From positions 3,410,001 through 3,474,000 of the forward strand of contig OY725502.1 in assembly GCA_963281255.1 (NCBI GenBank): a stretch of DNA of 64,000 bases, given 5' to 3'. This document shows, in pieces, positions 20,301-30,424 of the stretch; within the stretch, counting starts at the first letter, position 1; each line of letters opens with the position of its first letter. A program made the translations under genes and the position numbers. The stretch is from Aphrocallistes beatrix (taxonomy: Eukaryota > Porifera > Hexactinellida > Sceptrulophora > Aphrocallistidae). The notes below the pieces were generated by a model that was not told the origin of the DNA, ran no database searches, and was given only the letters and a program-made list of their open reading frames with translations.

Positions 20301-23300
20301 GAGATAGACTCTGTCGACAATACACACTTACATGGCTCAACCCTTGTGTGATGTTGCTCTTGACCTGAATGAATGCTTTAAAACATCTACTCACTTGGGT
20401 AACCATCTGAGTTGGGGCTTGTCTGGTGAATTGACTGTAAACTCACACAACATTACACACGTTACTCTAAAGCTGGAATATACCAACTCGCTGTTCAAAT
20501 AAAATTCGTCCAAACTATGGTACATTCCATCTATACATTACCAAAACACAAACAGATACAGAGTGCATCTGACAACATCTGGAGAGGAAAGGGATGGCTT
20601 GAGGGGAGGAGAAGCCATCACGCACTTGTTTTCAACTTTTTTTTCATTTCAATTTTATTGAATTGTCAAATACTTATACTTGTACATTCAGCATATTCTT
20701 AATAATATTACTATCAATAATGTTACTCTTTTGAGATATCTTTACAATGAATGCTTATATTTACTCAATAAATAATAAAATCTGACTCTTACATTGTCAT
20801 ATAATGTTTATTAGTGAAAGGGGTTTCAAAAATACATTAAAGAATTATAAATCTTCTAACATATCATACATACACAGGAATGGATCGTTTATGACAGTGT
20901 TTCAAAACCTCTCCCTTTGTAACGCCCCCTAAGGTGCTTGCAACTTTCATAAGGCCCCCTACTTCATTATTTATTATGCCAGTTTTTAATTAGTGATTAT
21001 CATATGTTTACTAGGATTCTAAGTACTTGTAGTAATGTAAGTTGGAACATGTGATCCTTGACATTGGTGTGATTCTTAATGTTTACATGTGTTACAATAC
21101 ATTCTCATTTACCACCCCCTTCCTCCACAGCGCCCCCCTGAGGCAAGCAAACGCCCCCGTTGGGAAGCACTAGTTTATGGGCTCATATTCCTTAAGCTAG
21201 TAATTAATCTCATCACAAGTTGGTTTGTATGGATGAATACAGTGTGGCCGAAAGAAATTGAGACAAATTTAAAAATAACGTAGGTATGTCTATTCCTAAA
21301 TTGAGTTTAGACTCATAACAAAAACTAGTTATATGGTTTATTACAAAACATTTTCATTCGAAATGGCTGCCTTTGCATCTTCACATAGTCGCAATCGTCC
21401 CTTAAATCGATCAATGCACCGGTTCACTTCGGACAGATCCAATTTCTCCCAAGCTCGTCGAATTTTGCTCTCCAGATCTGTTTTTAGGTATAGGCTGCCC
21501 CTGCCCAGACCATGAGTTTTCGGCTAAATTTATTCTTTTCCATGATCGTTTTCTTATTCAGAGGCTTCTTTGTCCCTTCTTTGATGTAAACACAATCATT
21601 TTGGCGATTAAGGGGCTGATCCATCAAGAAATATTTTTCATCGCTAAAAAAAGACTCGTCTGTGAGAGTCGCGGTCCAACGATCGACGAATAGTTTTGGA
21701 TCTCTCTTTTTGCCTTTTGGGGACTTGTGAGCGCTTGTTTCTTTTCCTTCTTCCTTGCTCTCAGTTTCAAGTCCCTTCGGACGATATCTTGAGCCGTGGA
21801 TTTTGGAATTCCGATCTCTCTCGCGATTTTTCTGACTGACTGAGCTGGATTGCGGCGCAGACGATCAGCAATCTTTCTCTTCGCACTACGGTTCATATTT
21901 GACAGTTCACCCCCAGACCCAATTTCCTGTCGCTACTTCCACCATTTTGGTACTTTTTAACGAGTCTGTAGACTGTGGCTCGTGATATTCCGAGATCTTT
22001 TACAAGCTTCCAGATTTGAGACGCACTCTGTCCATTGTGAAAATAGGTCTCAACAACTTTTCTCTTCTCTAATTCATTCATTATTGTTCAAACAATGAAG
22101 TTCTCAATTGTATAGCTAATATAGTTGATACGTCTATATATTTGTCTCAATTTCGTTCGGCCACCCTGTAGGGATACTTTGTCATTGAACCGCACTGGCC
22201 TTTATTAAAATGGGTTTAATTAAATAATGGAGTTACTTTGTGAGACATGACGAGAAAATTATCAAAAATACTAAACAATTTAGAACAAATTTTACATCTT
22301 CAGTCATATTATACAATAGCAGGTATTCCTATAATTCAATAAGTTAAAATCACACAGCAGAAGATAACCTGTCCCAGTAATAAAGCGAGTTAGAATCACA
22401 CAGAGTGAGTTAAAATCACACGATGTCCCTAGTCCAGTAATACTAGTGAGTTAAAATCACACGGTGAGTTAAAATCACACGATGTCCCTGGTCCAGTAAT
22501 ACTAGTGAGTTAAAATCACACGGTGAGTTAAAAACGCACGAAACAGGCCTCATAATAGAGTGTTTTGAAAGAGTCGCAGGCCATCAAATTTAGTCTCGCG
22601 GGCCCTAAGTTGCCCACCGCTGGCTTAAAAAGAGACTGCCAACGGACTATTTTTTGAAAAGGTCAGTGGTAGCGAGAGGGTGGGGCCCAAGTGGGACACA
22701 GGCTCCAGGAGAATTTGAGTGTACCCCACCCGCGGGGCAGACAGACTAATCGTCCTTTCTGTCATAGGACAAATACTATCCAAATTCCGCCGTGAAAAAT
22801 ACAACAATTATTAAAATAACCCAGATTTTTTAGAAATGCATTCCCTCACTTTAATTAATAATTATATCATATTGGCGCTATATTTTTGCTAACTCATTTC
22901 CGGTTAAGTCATTTTTGGCGGGGAAACCTTAGAAGTGTGGGGTCTTTGCTATAAATAGAAGTGACCCCAGGTAATTTAAGGGTTAATTAGGCTGTGTCCC
23001 ACCTGTGGCGCCGTGCTAGCGCTGCCCCTGGAAAAGTAAAATATTTTCATTCGAAATTTACGCCTAAAAAAAAGTATTTCTTAAGGCCATGGCTTTCCAC
23101 TCTTTCTATAAACTGTATTAGTTCCATGGGCGATAAGCTGGATGAGCCTTATCACTATGATTAACATAATGGCGATGGCCTTACTACTTTTTATGAGCTT
23201 CCGGCAGCAATGTTTCCCAAATAAACTAGCACGATGAAGAGTGCTGTCATTTGCAGGTGTGACTGTTTGCTATTAACAGTTATGGTTTGTCTTTGGCTTC

Positions 23301-24074
23301 TACGCCTTCGAAAGTTCATTTCTTCCTCATTTCATACATTAAAAGTGTAGATATTCAAAAAAGCATTTTTCCAAGGATCATTGACACAACCATAGGCACC
23401 GAACCCGTGGGAGCTGGGGAGGCTCGATCATCCCCTGGACCGATGGCCCATAGACGCAATGCAAAATTTAGGACTGAGCCCCACCCCTGGAATCGCCCAA
23501 ATGGTCCTGAAATCTCTAAAGTTCGGCGCCCCTGGACACAACTAAGATCTACGTCGTATTTTAAGAATAGTAACTTACAGAGTCCACTTCGGAATGCGTA
23601 GAAGTACCAGCAGTAGACCAGCACTGTCACGTGGTGATACCAATGCAGGAAAATCAGCGGATTCTTCCTCAGGACAATAAACAAACTGTCGCCTAGCTCC
23701 AATACCTTTGAAAATACGAACAAAAAACCCCACAAGGCTGCGTATTTAGGCACGTGATAGTAAGAAGTGTCGCATACTGTGAAAACGATTCCGCCCCTCA
23801 TTTGTTGGTGGAGTACCCAGCTAGAGATCCTGTACACGCCTGCGATACTAAATAAAGCCAGGGACAAACTCCATAGAGTGAGTGCTTTTCTGAGTTCGTA
23901 GCGATTCCTGTTTCGCATATATCTCCTCACGATTGAGATCACTGCTATGTAGAAAAGTGATGCATAGACGGAGATCTGCCAGTTTGATTGCATCCATTTT
24001 TGTACTCCGATCGTATCGAATCGTTCTTCGACACGGTCTAGGATAGAGAGTCCAATCGTATCCCAATTGAGCAT
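17391..24074 (-). CDS. ELOVL6-type very-long-chain fatty acid elongase, two exons
   Basis: Exon 1 is 23579-24074, exon 2 is 17391-17692; the intron 17693-23578 starts GTAAGT and ends ...TTACAG on the minus strand and joins in frame (phase 1, giving RSGL-S-FWFWW). The product is 265 residues. It has the elongase signatures in order: SKVLELGDS (about residue 122), the catalytic HWYHH box (144-148), and NSIVHSLMYLHYA just after the junction, with several membrane helices and a C-terminal KKQK that fits an ER-retrieval signal. ELOVL enzymes condense malonyl-CoA with fatty acyl-CoA in the ER; the YHHVTVL(V)Y..WY context is closest to the ELOVL3/6 group. The 5.9-kb intron is occupied mostly by a 4.9-kb hAT element and its nested insertions, while the exons stay intact, so the gene is probably functional. 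Confidence 0.93.
18158..19743 (+). pseudogene. Unidentified spliced coding segment inside the hAT element
   Basis: Three plus-strand blocks can be joined in a single phase-0 frame through good splice sites: about 18158-18380 (donor GTTGTT), 18713 to the tyrosine codon split by the MITE at 18858 (acceptor TTTTGAGTAG), and 19645-19743 (acceptor TTCTCTCTTCAG, ends TGA). The deduced peptide is varied in composition and looks coding, with Cys at KKTCHAKK, VVCSG and SNCTM and a final TCHHCQTD followed by a Pro/Gln-rich tail. I do not recognise the family. A Tigger-like MITE with TA duplication interrupts the second block one base before its 3' end, which would disrupt the frame or the splice. It may be a host gene fragment captured by the hAT element, or a small gene nested antisense in the elongase intron. 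No start codon is assigned. Confidence 0.35.
18859..19050. mobile_element. Tigger/pogo-like MITE, copy 1
   Basis: CAGTCGACTCCGGTTAATAG at the left is mirrored by ...TTAAGCGGAGTCGACTG, with TA at 18857-18858 and 19051-19052. The interior carries repeated TTAATCGGG motifs. Relatives in this window lie at 26782, 58807 and 61166. Confidence 0.88.
20895..21172. mobile_element. Non-autonomous hAT element, relative of the 10523 copy
   Basis: Begins CAGTGTTTCAAAACCTCTCC and ends ...GGGAAGCACTA; flanked by GTTTATGA and GTTTATGG (7 of 8). It shares the ACGCCCCCTAAG / GCGCCCCCCTGAGG subterminal style of the element at 10523-10863. Confidence 0.75.
21240..22168 (-). mobile_element. Dead Tc1/mariner element
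   Basis: Ends are CAGTGTGGCCGAAAGAAATT and the inverse CAGGGTGGCCGAACGAAATT, flanked by TA (21238-21239, 22169-22170). On the minus strand the frames 21893-22081 and 21624-21896 encode two helix-turn-helix units (ASQIWKLVKDLGISRATVYRLVKKY and SVRKIAREIGIPKSTAQDIVRRD, quoted in part by position), the bipartite DNA-binding region of a Tc1-like transposase. The catalytic part is reduced to short broken frames down to 21333. At 929 bp it is shorter than an intact element, so it has internal deletions and frameshifts. Confidence 0.85.
22623..23578. other. Remainder of elongase intron 1, repeat debris
   Basis: Between the hAT element and exon 1. GC-rich blocks at 22660-22740 (GTGGGGCCCAAGTGGGACAC) and 22980-23033 (GTGTCCCACCTGTGGCGC) are loosely inverted and may be ends of a decayed hAT MITE. 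A second GC-rich island at 23395-23540 looks like another repeat. No gene. Confidence 0.4.
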
Positions 24075-24541
24075 TTTGATTTCAAAGCATGTGATTGGTC
24101 AGATTTATCAGTTGCTTTAATTAAATTGCTTAACTCACAGACGTGATTAATTAACTTGTGGAGGTAAAGTCTAATCAATTTCCAGCAATTAGGAATCCAT
24201 TTATATATTTTGCAGAAATGGAATTTGGGATTGAATATTCAAAATGAGAGTTTTTTAAAAAATCCTAGCGTTTTAATAATTAAGATGTCGGGTTTGGACC
24301 CAAACACGAGAAATGGACCAATATGAAAAATGAACCGGGTTGCAGAGCCCTGGGCTAGTTTCTAGTTACATAACTAATTAGATGTAGAGTAGTGTGTTAC
24401 TTGGAGAGGGAAAAATATTGGATTGATAGATTTTAGAGTTTTTTAAAAAAATCATAGAAAAAGGTTGATCTCCTTGCTCCTCTGACTAAACCCTAGCATA
24501 CTTGCCAACTGTTCCGGGGTTTTTTTGACATATGTTGAAAG
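24075..24541. other. Elongase upstream region
   Basis: AT-rich sequence 5' of the minus-strand elongase ATG; expected to hold its promoter. No motif stands out and no gene is seen. Confidence 0.4.
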
Positions 24542-24716
24542 GGTATGGTGGAAATAGTTCGCACAAAAACCGGAAATAGTTCGACTTTCCAAAAAAGGAA
24601 ATAGTTCGAAAAAAAAAATCATTAATCCTAATGATAAAAAGTCGAACTATTTCCTAAATCCGCAATTCGAACTACGTATTTCCTTTTTCGAAAAGTCGAA
24701 CCATTTCCGCATTACC
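24542..24716. mobile_element. GGAAATAGTTCG palindromic MITE, copy 1
   Basis: The left part (GGTATGGTGGAAATAGTTCG) and right part (inverse GGTAATGCGGAAATGGTTCG) form an imperfect hairpin built of repeated GGAAATAGTTCGACTTT modules. A second copy at 35287-35433 shares both ends. Confidence 0.75.
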
Positions 24717-24824
24717 TGTTGAAAGTAATGTCCCGCGAAAAACGTTTCAAAATGTGGAATGGTCCCGCTTTTCAGTATATAGGACCTGCTAGCAGCAACT
24801 ATCACATGGATTAAGAAATATATA

Positions 24825-25603
24825 CAGGGTGGGGCATAAGTTCTGCAACAAGCTTCATTATGTATAAAATTTCTTATACTCAAACAATCTTAGTTATTAT
24901 GGTCTATAGAGATTGTAATTCAAATATTCTCAATGGTTTCAAAAGATTTTTCGAGTCCAAGACCTAGAACTGTGTTTTGTATAGTGAATTTTGTGGAGAA
25001 AATTTGTGTCCTGGCACGCAGCGAAATTCGAAAATCAGGGCCACTATTTCTTTATTAAATATATCTATAATCGATGTACCATGACGATTTAGCACCAGAT
25101 ACCTATCTCTAACCTTGGAAATATTTCACAAATCCATTGAATGCTTTATCAGAAACGAGATAAAGTTATTATTTCACGTGTTCAATTTAGGTACATTTTG
25201 CAAAATCACCCAAAATGGCACTTTTTTTCACATCATCAATAAATCTGATCCAAATGGTTCTCAATATACACTGATCTAAACGTCCTATATTTCTACAAAT
25301 TTAGAGTGCTCGAGGAAAATGTGAGAACTAATTTGTCCTAGAATTTGAAGACTCTAGAAAGATAATTTGAAAAGCAGTGGGCCCTGATTCTCGTTTTTCG
25401 CTGCGTGTCAGGACACAAATTTTCTCGACAAAACTCACCATACAAAACACAGTTCTAGGTCTTGGACTAGTCTTGGAAAAATCTTTTGAAACCATTGAGG
25501 ATATTTGAATTACAATCTCTAAAGGCCATAATAACTAAGATTGTTTGAGTATAAGAAATTTTATACCTAATGAAGCTTGTTGCAGAACTTATGCCCCACC
25601 CTG
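24825..25603. mobile_element. Palindromic mariner-type MITE, copy 2
   Basis: Starts CAGGGTGGGGCATAAGTTCT and ends with its inverse, flanked by TA (24823-24824, 25604-25605). The internal blocks match the copy at 4141-4912 throughout, including the inverted halves. 779 bp, no coding capacity. Confidence 0.85.
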
Positions 25604-25731
25604 TAAGATATCATCCATTGTGCGAACTTATTGATTCTGTATAGTTAGTTTGTATATAATAGTAGTGGAGTCTATTCTTGAATAATTGAATAAGAGAGTT
25701 ATATTGTAAGTCAATTATTTCATTTAGGCAC

Positions 25732-26067
25732 ATGCTCAAAACGAGACAACTTCTAAAATGTCTGATTTTGTTCTTCATATTCTGTTTGGCGGGTAACCTA
25801 GCTTGGAGACATATATTTCCTTATGTACCCTATTGCATACGATATCCAGATGTCGACACATTTTCAAGTCAAAAAGAAAAATTCATCGATCAAAAGAACT
25901 ACAATGATCTCTACATAATAACTTATGCCAACAAAGTGTTCTTTAATAGATTGAAGAATTTAGTTGGGTCTGTACATTATTGGGAGCCAGAACTTAGAAT
26001 AATTGTGTACGACTTAGGAATGTGTCAGAGCCAGATTGAAGATATCAAAAGTTGGAGGAATAGTTAG
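25732..26067 (+). pseudogene. Truncated copy of the glycosyltransferase-like gene at 38 kb
   Basis: The frame gives 111 residues: an N-terminal cytoplasmic stub, one membrane anchor (LKCLILFFIFCLAGNLAW), then a luminal part that is nearly identical to the 38058-39004 gene up to DIKSWRN, where homology stops and a stop codon follows. The rest of the enzyme (about 200 residues with the WxxD/HRYDQ-type blocks) is missing. An alternative is that 25732-26066 is a first exon, but no clear donor follows and the next 100 bp lead into the GGGCATACC repeat. This copy retains the correct frame at the site where the 38-kb copy has a 2-bp insertion. Confidence 0.65.
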
Positions 26068-26157
26068 TAGGTGCCTACTCATATAGTAATTGTAGATATC
26101 CTACTTAATTTGTTATTCTATTATATTCTGTCATTTGTTTATCAATAACTTTCCGTG

Positions 26158-26456
26158 GGGCATACCTAATTTACGGGACGGACGAGTTAAGATGCCTAAT
26201 TTACGGGACGGGACGAGTTAAGATGCCTAATTTAAGGGACGGGACGAGTTAAGATGCCTAATTTAAGGGACGGGACGAGTTAAGATGCCTAATTTAAGGG
26301 ACGGGATGAGTTAAGATGCCTAATTTAAGGGACGGGATGAGTTAAGATGCCTAATTTACGGGACGGGATGAGTTAAGATGCCTAATTTACGGGATGGAAC
26401 GAGTTAAGATCCCTAATTTACGGGACGGGATGCCGTCCCGTCCCGTAAATTAGGCA
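26158..26456. repeat. GGGCATACC palindromic family with about nine 31-bp tandem units, copy B
   Basis: After GGGCATACCTAATTTACGGG the unit GCCTAATTTAMGGGACGGGA+CGAGTTAAGAT (31 bp) repeats in tandem about eight times with few substitutions, then the array closes as a palindrome (GGGATGCCGTCCC) and ends ...GTAAATTAGGCATCTAGAT. The right terminal CCC is not seen. This is the most expanded copy of the family described at 43443 and 61585. Confidence 0.85.
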
Positions 26457-26781
26457 TCTAGATAGATTTTTAAAGTTTTGGTCCAAATTCCTTTGGTCAC
26501 CCTAGTTGTTAATGGACCAATATTTTAATTTTTCGCATATTTCATACAATAGATTCGGACTAATTTGGCCTTATCGATAAAAGTCAGTTTACCGCTATTA
26601 CTGTCTCCTATATTATACCATTCTGAATTTACTCAGGATTGGAATACCAGGGATAGGCCAGGGCTAATTATGCCCCCTCCCCCCCCACTATTAATTTTGC
26701 CCTTCGCCCCCTGTTAACTTTGATACCCCAGAATGCACCTCTAGCATGCAAATCTGTATGAAACACTATAGAAGTTATGTA

Positions 26782-26914
26782 CAGGTGACTCCGCTTAATG
26801 GTCCCAGATATTTTGTCCCGAGATCCCAATTAACAGGTGAAGTTTAGTATTAGCTTCTATGCATGGGAACCATTCCGTTCCTGGAGACTTGTCCCAATTA
26901 AGCGGAGTTGACTG
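26782..26914. mobile_element. Tigger/pogo-like MITE, copy 2
   Basis: CAGGTGACTCCGCTTAATGG at the left and ...AATTAAGCGGAGTTGACTG at the right, flanked by TA (26780-26781 and 26915-26916). 133 bp; no frame. Confidence 0.85.
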
Positions 26915-26975
26915 TATTTCCAATGTGAATCTCTTACTAGGTGAATAGCGCTAGAAGTTAACGAGACGATAGATG

Positions 26976-27190
26976 TGTGATATGACCGAAGTCTATTCTA
27001 CACTAACACGTGCCCGAATATATTGGGATATAGATAGAGTAAGTATTGAGTACTAGAGAAATATCGTTCAAACAGAATAGCAATGAACCGGAACTAGTAA
27101 GACTAACAAGTTACACGAAACTATGAAATAGACGCTTAGGTTGACTAAGAATGCTAGTGTCTTTCTACAGGTTTCTAAATCCTCATAACA
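26976..27190 (-). repeat. 3' LTR of the Gypsy element
   Basis: 215-bp repeat identical to 31554-31768. It lies next to the polypurine tract at 27191-27204, which marks it as the 3' LTR. Confidence 0.93.
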
Positions 27191-27253
27191 TCACCTCCTT
27201 TTTTACTATTTAGGTGGTACGCCTTCCTTTTTTCTCAGATTGCCGCTTGATCC

Positions 27254-28261
27254 TCACCGTACTTCACTCCATGGAATGGCTTCCCCGAAGAGTTGTCGTG
27301 GCCTCCTCTCCCTGGTTGGATATCGTCGTACTTCTGACGTTACCACACTCTCTTTTTCATTCCTCATGTCGCTTCCCGGTGCTGTTGAGTCCTCAACTGC
27401 CACCGCTGTTACTCCTGCTGAACCGATTTGATTCTCTTTGTATCCGCCATCGCCAGTACCACCTCCTACCGTTACATGACGCGGAATCAACGTTGTTGTA
27501 CCCTCTAAGTAAAGCTTGCATCTACTTAGGTGGTGCCATTTGTCTTTTCTGCGCATTTTAAGTTTCACATCGGGTCCTTTCCTTTCCATTACTTCGTACG
27601 GTCCATCGAATCTAGGTTCTAGTGTGTCTCCTCTGCTGTTTCTCTTAAGCATCACTTTGCATCCCTTTTCGATGTTTGACTCTATTTTGCCCTGATTATG
27701 CCTGGTTCTCACCCTCTCTAAATTAATATCTGAGTTCTCTTTAGCCATAATTTGTAGTTCTTCCTTTTTTTTCTTCAATGTACCGAGATATTCCCCATGG
27801 GAATTGACATAATCTCCTTTGAGATTACGACACCACGCGTCTGTTGGTGACTTAGGCAACCTACCATATGTGAGCATATGGGGTGCTGTCTGGGTCGTTG
27901 CATTTTCCATTGAATTCATGTAGAAACTAACTTCAGTCATGAGCGATGGCCATACTCCCTTAGACAAGTTCCGATCGAGTAACATGCAGGAAATGACCTG
28001 CTTTACTGTTCCAATGTTGCGCTCCGCCATTCCATCACACTCCGAATGATAAGGTGTTGTGTGGCGTTTATCTATTCCGAGCGTCTTACAAAACCTTCTG
28101 AATTCCTGGCCGTCCAAGTTTGGCCCTTGGTCCGAAAGTATCACCCCTGGAACTCCATGTCCCCGAAAAATCCAATTCTCTTCGAACGCTGCGATTACAG
28201 TAGCGGCTGTTTGGTCCTTCATGGGTGCAAGTTCTACATGTCTAGTGAAGAGGTCCACCAT
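27254..28261 (-). CDS. Gypsy integrase catalytic core and C-terminal domain
   Basis: 335 residues. The DDE triad is visible: Asp in MVDLFTRHVE, Asp in LSDQGPN, Glu in HSECDGMAERN (35 residues later). A chromatin/DNA-binding tail with GPYEVMERKGPDVKL (GPY/F motif) follows, as in Gypsy integrases. The homologous frame extends upstream of the listed ATG to about 28320. Confidence 0.9.
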   Translation of the reverse strand: MVDLFTRHVELAPMKDQTAATVIAAFEENWIFRGHGVPGVILSDQGPNLDGQEFRRFCKTLGIDKRHTTPYHSECDGMAERNIGTVKQVISCMLLDRNLSKGVWPSLMTEVSFYMNSMENATTQTAPHMLTYGRLPKSPTDAWCRNLKGDYVNSHGEYLGTLKKKKEELQIMAKENSDINLERVRTRHNQGKIESNIEKGCKVMLKRNSRGDTLEPRFDGPYEVMERKGPDVKLKMRRKDKWHHLSRCKLYLEGTTTLIPRHVTVGGGTGDGGYKENQIGSAGVTAVAVEDSTAPGSDMRNEKESVVTSEVRRYPTRERRPRQLFGEAIPWSEVR

Positions 28262-28322
28262 TAATAAAAAATAACGGTACTCGCCGTCACTCCAAGGCAG
28301 TGTCCCAATATCGATGCCTACA

Positions 28323-29015
28323 TTAGTTCCCTGGGGAACAGTCCTCTAATATGAACTCAGACATAGGTTGTTTCCTCTGATTCGCTCCCTTCACCTTTTG
28401 ACATGTCAAACACTCTTTGCAATATACCTTTGCGTCCCTTGCCATCTTCATCCAGAAATAGCTCCTCCGTAGTGCTGCGATGGTACCTGTTTGTCCAAAG
28501 TGTGCTCTTGAATGTACCAACCTCAGTGTATCATTCCTCAAAGTTTGTGGGACCACGATTCTATCTTCGAAAAATAGTGCCCCTTTCCTTTCATTCAGAT
28601 GCCCTGCTACTCTTTTCATCTGCCCGCTTGTTACCTTTCCACTCTCACGCAACTGTCTCAACGCCCCCCAAATCACTGGATCCCTCCTTTGGCCCTCAAA
28701 TATCCGTCTCGAATCAAAGGTTGTCCCTGTATAGTAGACTCGATCCTCAAATCTGTCTTCCTCATTCAGGTCCTCGTCGTATGGTAGGTTGGGCGTACGA
28801 CTCAGATAATCCGCAACACAGTTCTCCGCGCCAGGTCTATATTCGATTCGGTATGGTAATTCCTCCAATTCTAGGAGCCACCGTGCCATCGTATGCCTCG
28901 GGTCCTTTTGACGCCTCATCCATTTTAGAGCGTTATGATCAGTCAAGAAAACGACCTCGGGAGCCGCCTTTAAATACACAGCCCACTTCCGCACAGCGGA
29001 AACCAGTGTGCCCAT
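28323..29015 (-). CDS. Gypsy RNase H end and integrase zinc domain
   Basis: 230 residues. FLTDHNALKWM and YRPGAENCVADYLSR are the terminal RNase H blocks. The HHCC integrase N-terminal domain follows (HSRAH then CKECLTC). It stops at 28323 in ...CSPGN; the downstream frame picks up the same domain about 20 codons before its first ATG, so a single indel near a CCCC run separates them. Confidence 0.88.
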   Translation of the reverse strand: MGTLVSAVRKWAVYLKAAPEVVFLTDHNALKWMRRQKDPRHTMARWLLELEELPYRIEYRPGAENCVADYLSRTPNLPYDEDLNEEDRFEDRVYYTGTTFDSRRIFEGQRRDPVIWGALRQLRESGKVTSGQMKRVAGHLNERKGALFFEDRIVVPQTLRNDTLRLVHSRAHFGQTGTIAALRRSYFWMKMARDAKVYCKECLTCQKVKGANQRKQPMSEFILEDCSPGN

Positions 29016-30424
29016 GCCTCCAATTGACCAGCACTGTAGTTTCTTTGTGCCATCCCCAATGCCGTGGAATGATAACTGATTGGTCTCAACCTCTTAGTTC
29101 CTTCATCCATTTGGGAGAGAACCGCTGCCACTCCGAGGGCACTAGCATCTGCCTCAATGTAAAAAGGCTTCTCCCACTCTGGATACCTCAGAGTCACTTG
29201 CTCCTGCACTAGAAACTGCCGTAATTGGTCGAACGCTGTTTCACATTGTTGGTCCCATCTGAATTTTGCCCCCTTTTTAGTCAGGCCATAAAGAGGACTC
29301 GCAATGGTCGCCAGGTTCGGAATATAGCACCGATAATAATTCAAAGTACCTAGAAATCTCTGTAACTCTGAAGTTGACTTTGGCCTTGGAAACTTGTTGA
29401 TCTTCTCAGTATATGACTGCGTTGGCGCACAGCCTACACCTGATATTTTATGCCCTAAGAACTCACATTCCCAGTAGCCAAATTTGCACTTGTCCCGACG
29501 CAGCTGCAGGCCAGACTTCTCTAGACATTCTAGTGCCATCCTCAAATCTCGTAAGTGTTCTCTGGTATTCGGAGAGTGGGTGAGACAATCATCTACATAA
29601 CATTCAGTCCTTCTCGCCTTTATCATGGACTGATCGATTAACCTTTGGAAGGATGCTTGGGAATTACACAAACCGAATGGCAACACTTCGAATTCAAATT
29701 GCCCTCTCGGTGTGTAGAACGCCGTCTTTTCTATGTGTTCCTCCTGAACTGGGATACACCAGTATGCCGCGGCAACATCCATACAGGAAAAAATCTTACT
29801 CTCGCCCAACTGATCTAGGATGGATTGTGGATTAGGGAGGGCATAGGCATCCTTTTTTGTCACGTCATTGAGTTTGCGATAGTCCACAGCGAACCGCATC
29901 TGTCCGTCCTTTTTCTTAACTAAGACCACATCTGATGCCCATGGAGACTTTGAAACCCTAATAATGCCGTTGGATAACATTTCTTCTACCTGCTCCTGGA
30001 TGTTTTCGTGCCATTGAGGGGGGACGCGACGTGGACGATGTTTTATAGGTCGCGCATCGCCAGTGAGAATGGCGTGTTCACATCCTTCCACTTTGGTCCT
30101 TCCTGGTCTTCTCGGATTCTGAGCGAAAACGTGAGTAAACTCTTCTAACATTTGTTGAATCGCGCTTTGATCAGAGTGTGGCAGTTCAGGGTTTATATCA
30201 AACTCATTCGTGGTTGGCAAGGATTCGAAAACCTCAACCTGCTGAATTGTTTGAGCTCTAACTAGCGGTGTCGTGCCACATAGAGTTGAAATGACTGGTA
30301 TCCAAGTATTCCCAAATCGTACTCTGCCCTCCTTCCAGTCAAATGTTACTACTTCGCTTCTGCTCAGGAAATCGCGACCCAACAGAAATGTTGGTTCGTC
30401 GCCCTCAAGAACTTGTAGTCTCAT
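28970..30424 (-). CDS. Gypsy reverse transcriptase and start of RNase H
   Basis: 484 residues. It begins with the end of the protease region (LLGRDFL), then the RT fingers and palm: VDYRKLNDVTKKDAYALP, the PFGLCNSQASFQ block, and the catalytic YVDD box (CYVDDCL). The thumb/connection (FLGTLNYYRCYIPN) and the first RNase H strand with its Asp (FYIEADASALG) follow. The frame is lost near 29000, inside RNase H, and continues in the 28323-29015 frame. Confidence 0.92.
   Translation of the reverse strand: MRLQVLEGDEPTFLLGRDFLSRSEVVTFDWKEGRVRFGNTWIPVISTLCGTTPLVRAQTIQQVEVFESLPTTNEFDINPELPHSDQSAIQQMLEEFTHVFAQNPRRPGRTKVEGCEHAILTGDARPIKHRPRRVPPQWHENIQEQVEEMLSNGIIRVSKSPWASDVVLVKKKDGQMRFAVDYRKLNDVTKKDAYALPNPQSILDQLGESKIFSCMDVAAAYWCIPVQEEHIEKTAFYTPRGQFEFEVLPFGLCNSQASFQRLIDQSMIKARRTECYVDDCLTHSPNTREHLRDLRMALECLEKSGLQLRRDKCKFGYWECEFLGHKISGVGCAPTQSYTEKINKFPRPKSTSELQRFLGTLNYYRCYIPNLATIASPLYGLTKKGAKFRWDQQCETAFDQLRQFLVQEQVTLRYPEWEKPFYIEADASALGVAAVLSQMDEGTKRLRPISYHSTALGMAQRNYSAGQLEAWAHWFPLCGSGLCI

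Larger units (their letters stand above)
17738..22622. mobile_element. 4.9-kb hAT-type element in the elongase intron
   Basis: The left end CAGTGGCGGGAAACCTTAAT and the right end (reverse complement CAGCGGTGGGCAACTTAGGG) are hAT-style tips; 8-bp flanks are GCTTAATC and GCTTAAAA (6 of 8 match). Subterminal inverted blocks at about 17875-18110 and 22335-22600 are arrays of GTGTGATTTTAACTCAC units with GCGGGCC(C/T) markers, as expected of transposase-binding repeats in hAT elements. No hAT transposase frame is recognised, so this is a non-autonomous or decayed copy. It contains younger insertions at 18859, 20895 and 21240 and a spliced coding-like segment at 18158-19743. Confidence 0.7.

Noticed and set aside
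26158..26456. CRISPR-like array of 31-bp repeats
   Set aside because: The units are contiguous with no unique spacers and the array closes as a palindrome related to a dispersed eukaryotic repeat; it is a minisatellite-like mobile element copy.
28403..29212. Plus-strand 269-residue open frame
   Set aside because: It lies antisense to the Gypsy RNase H/integrase coding region, has no domain and is a shadow frame.
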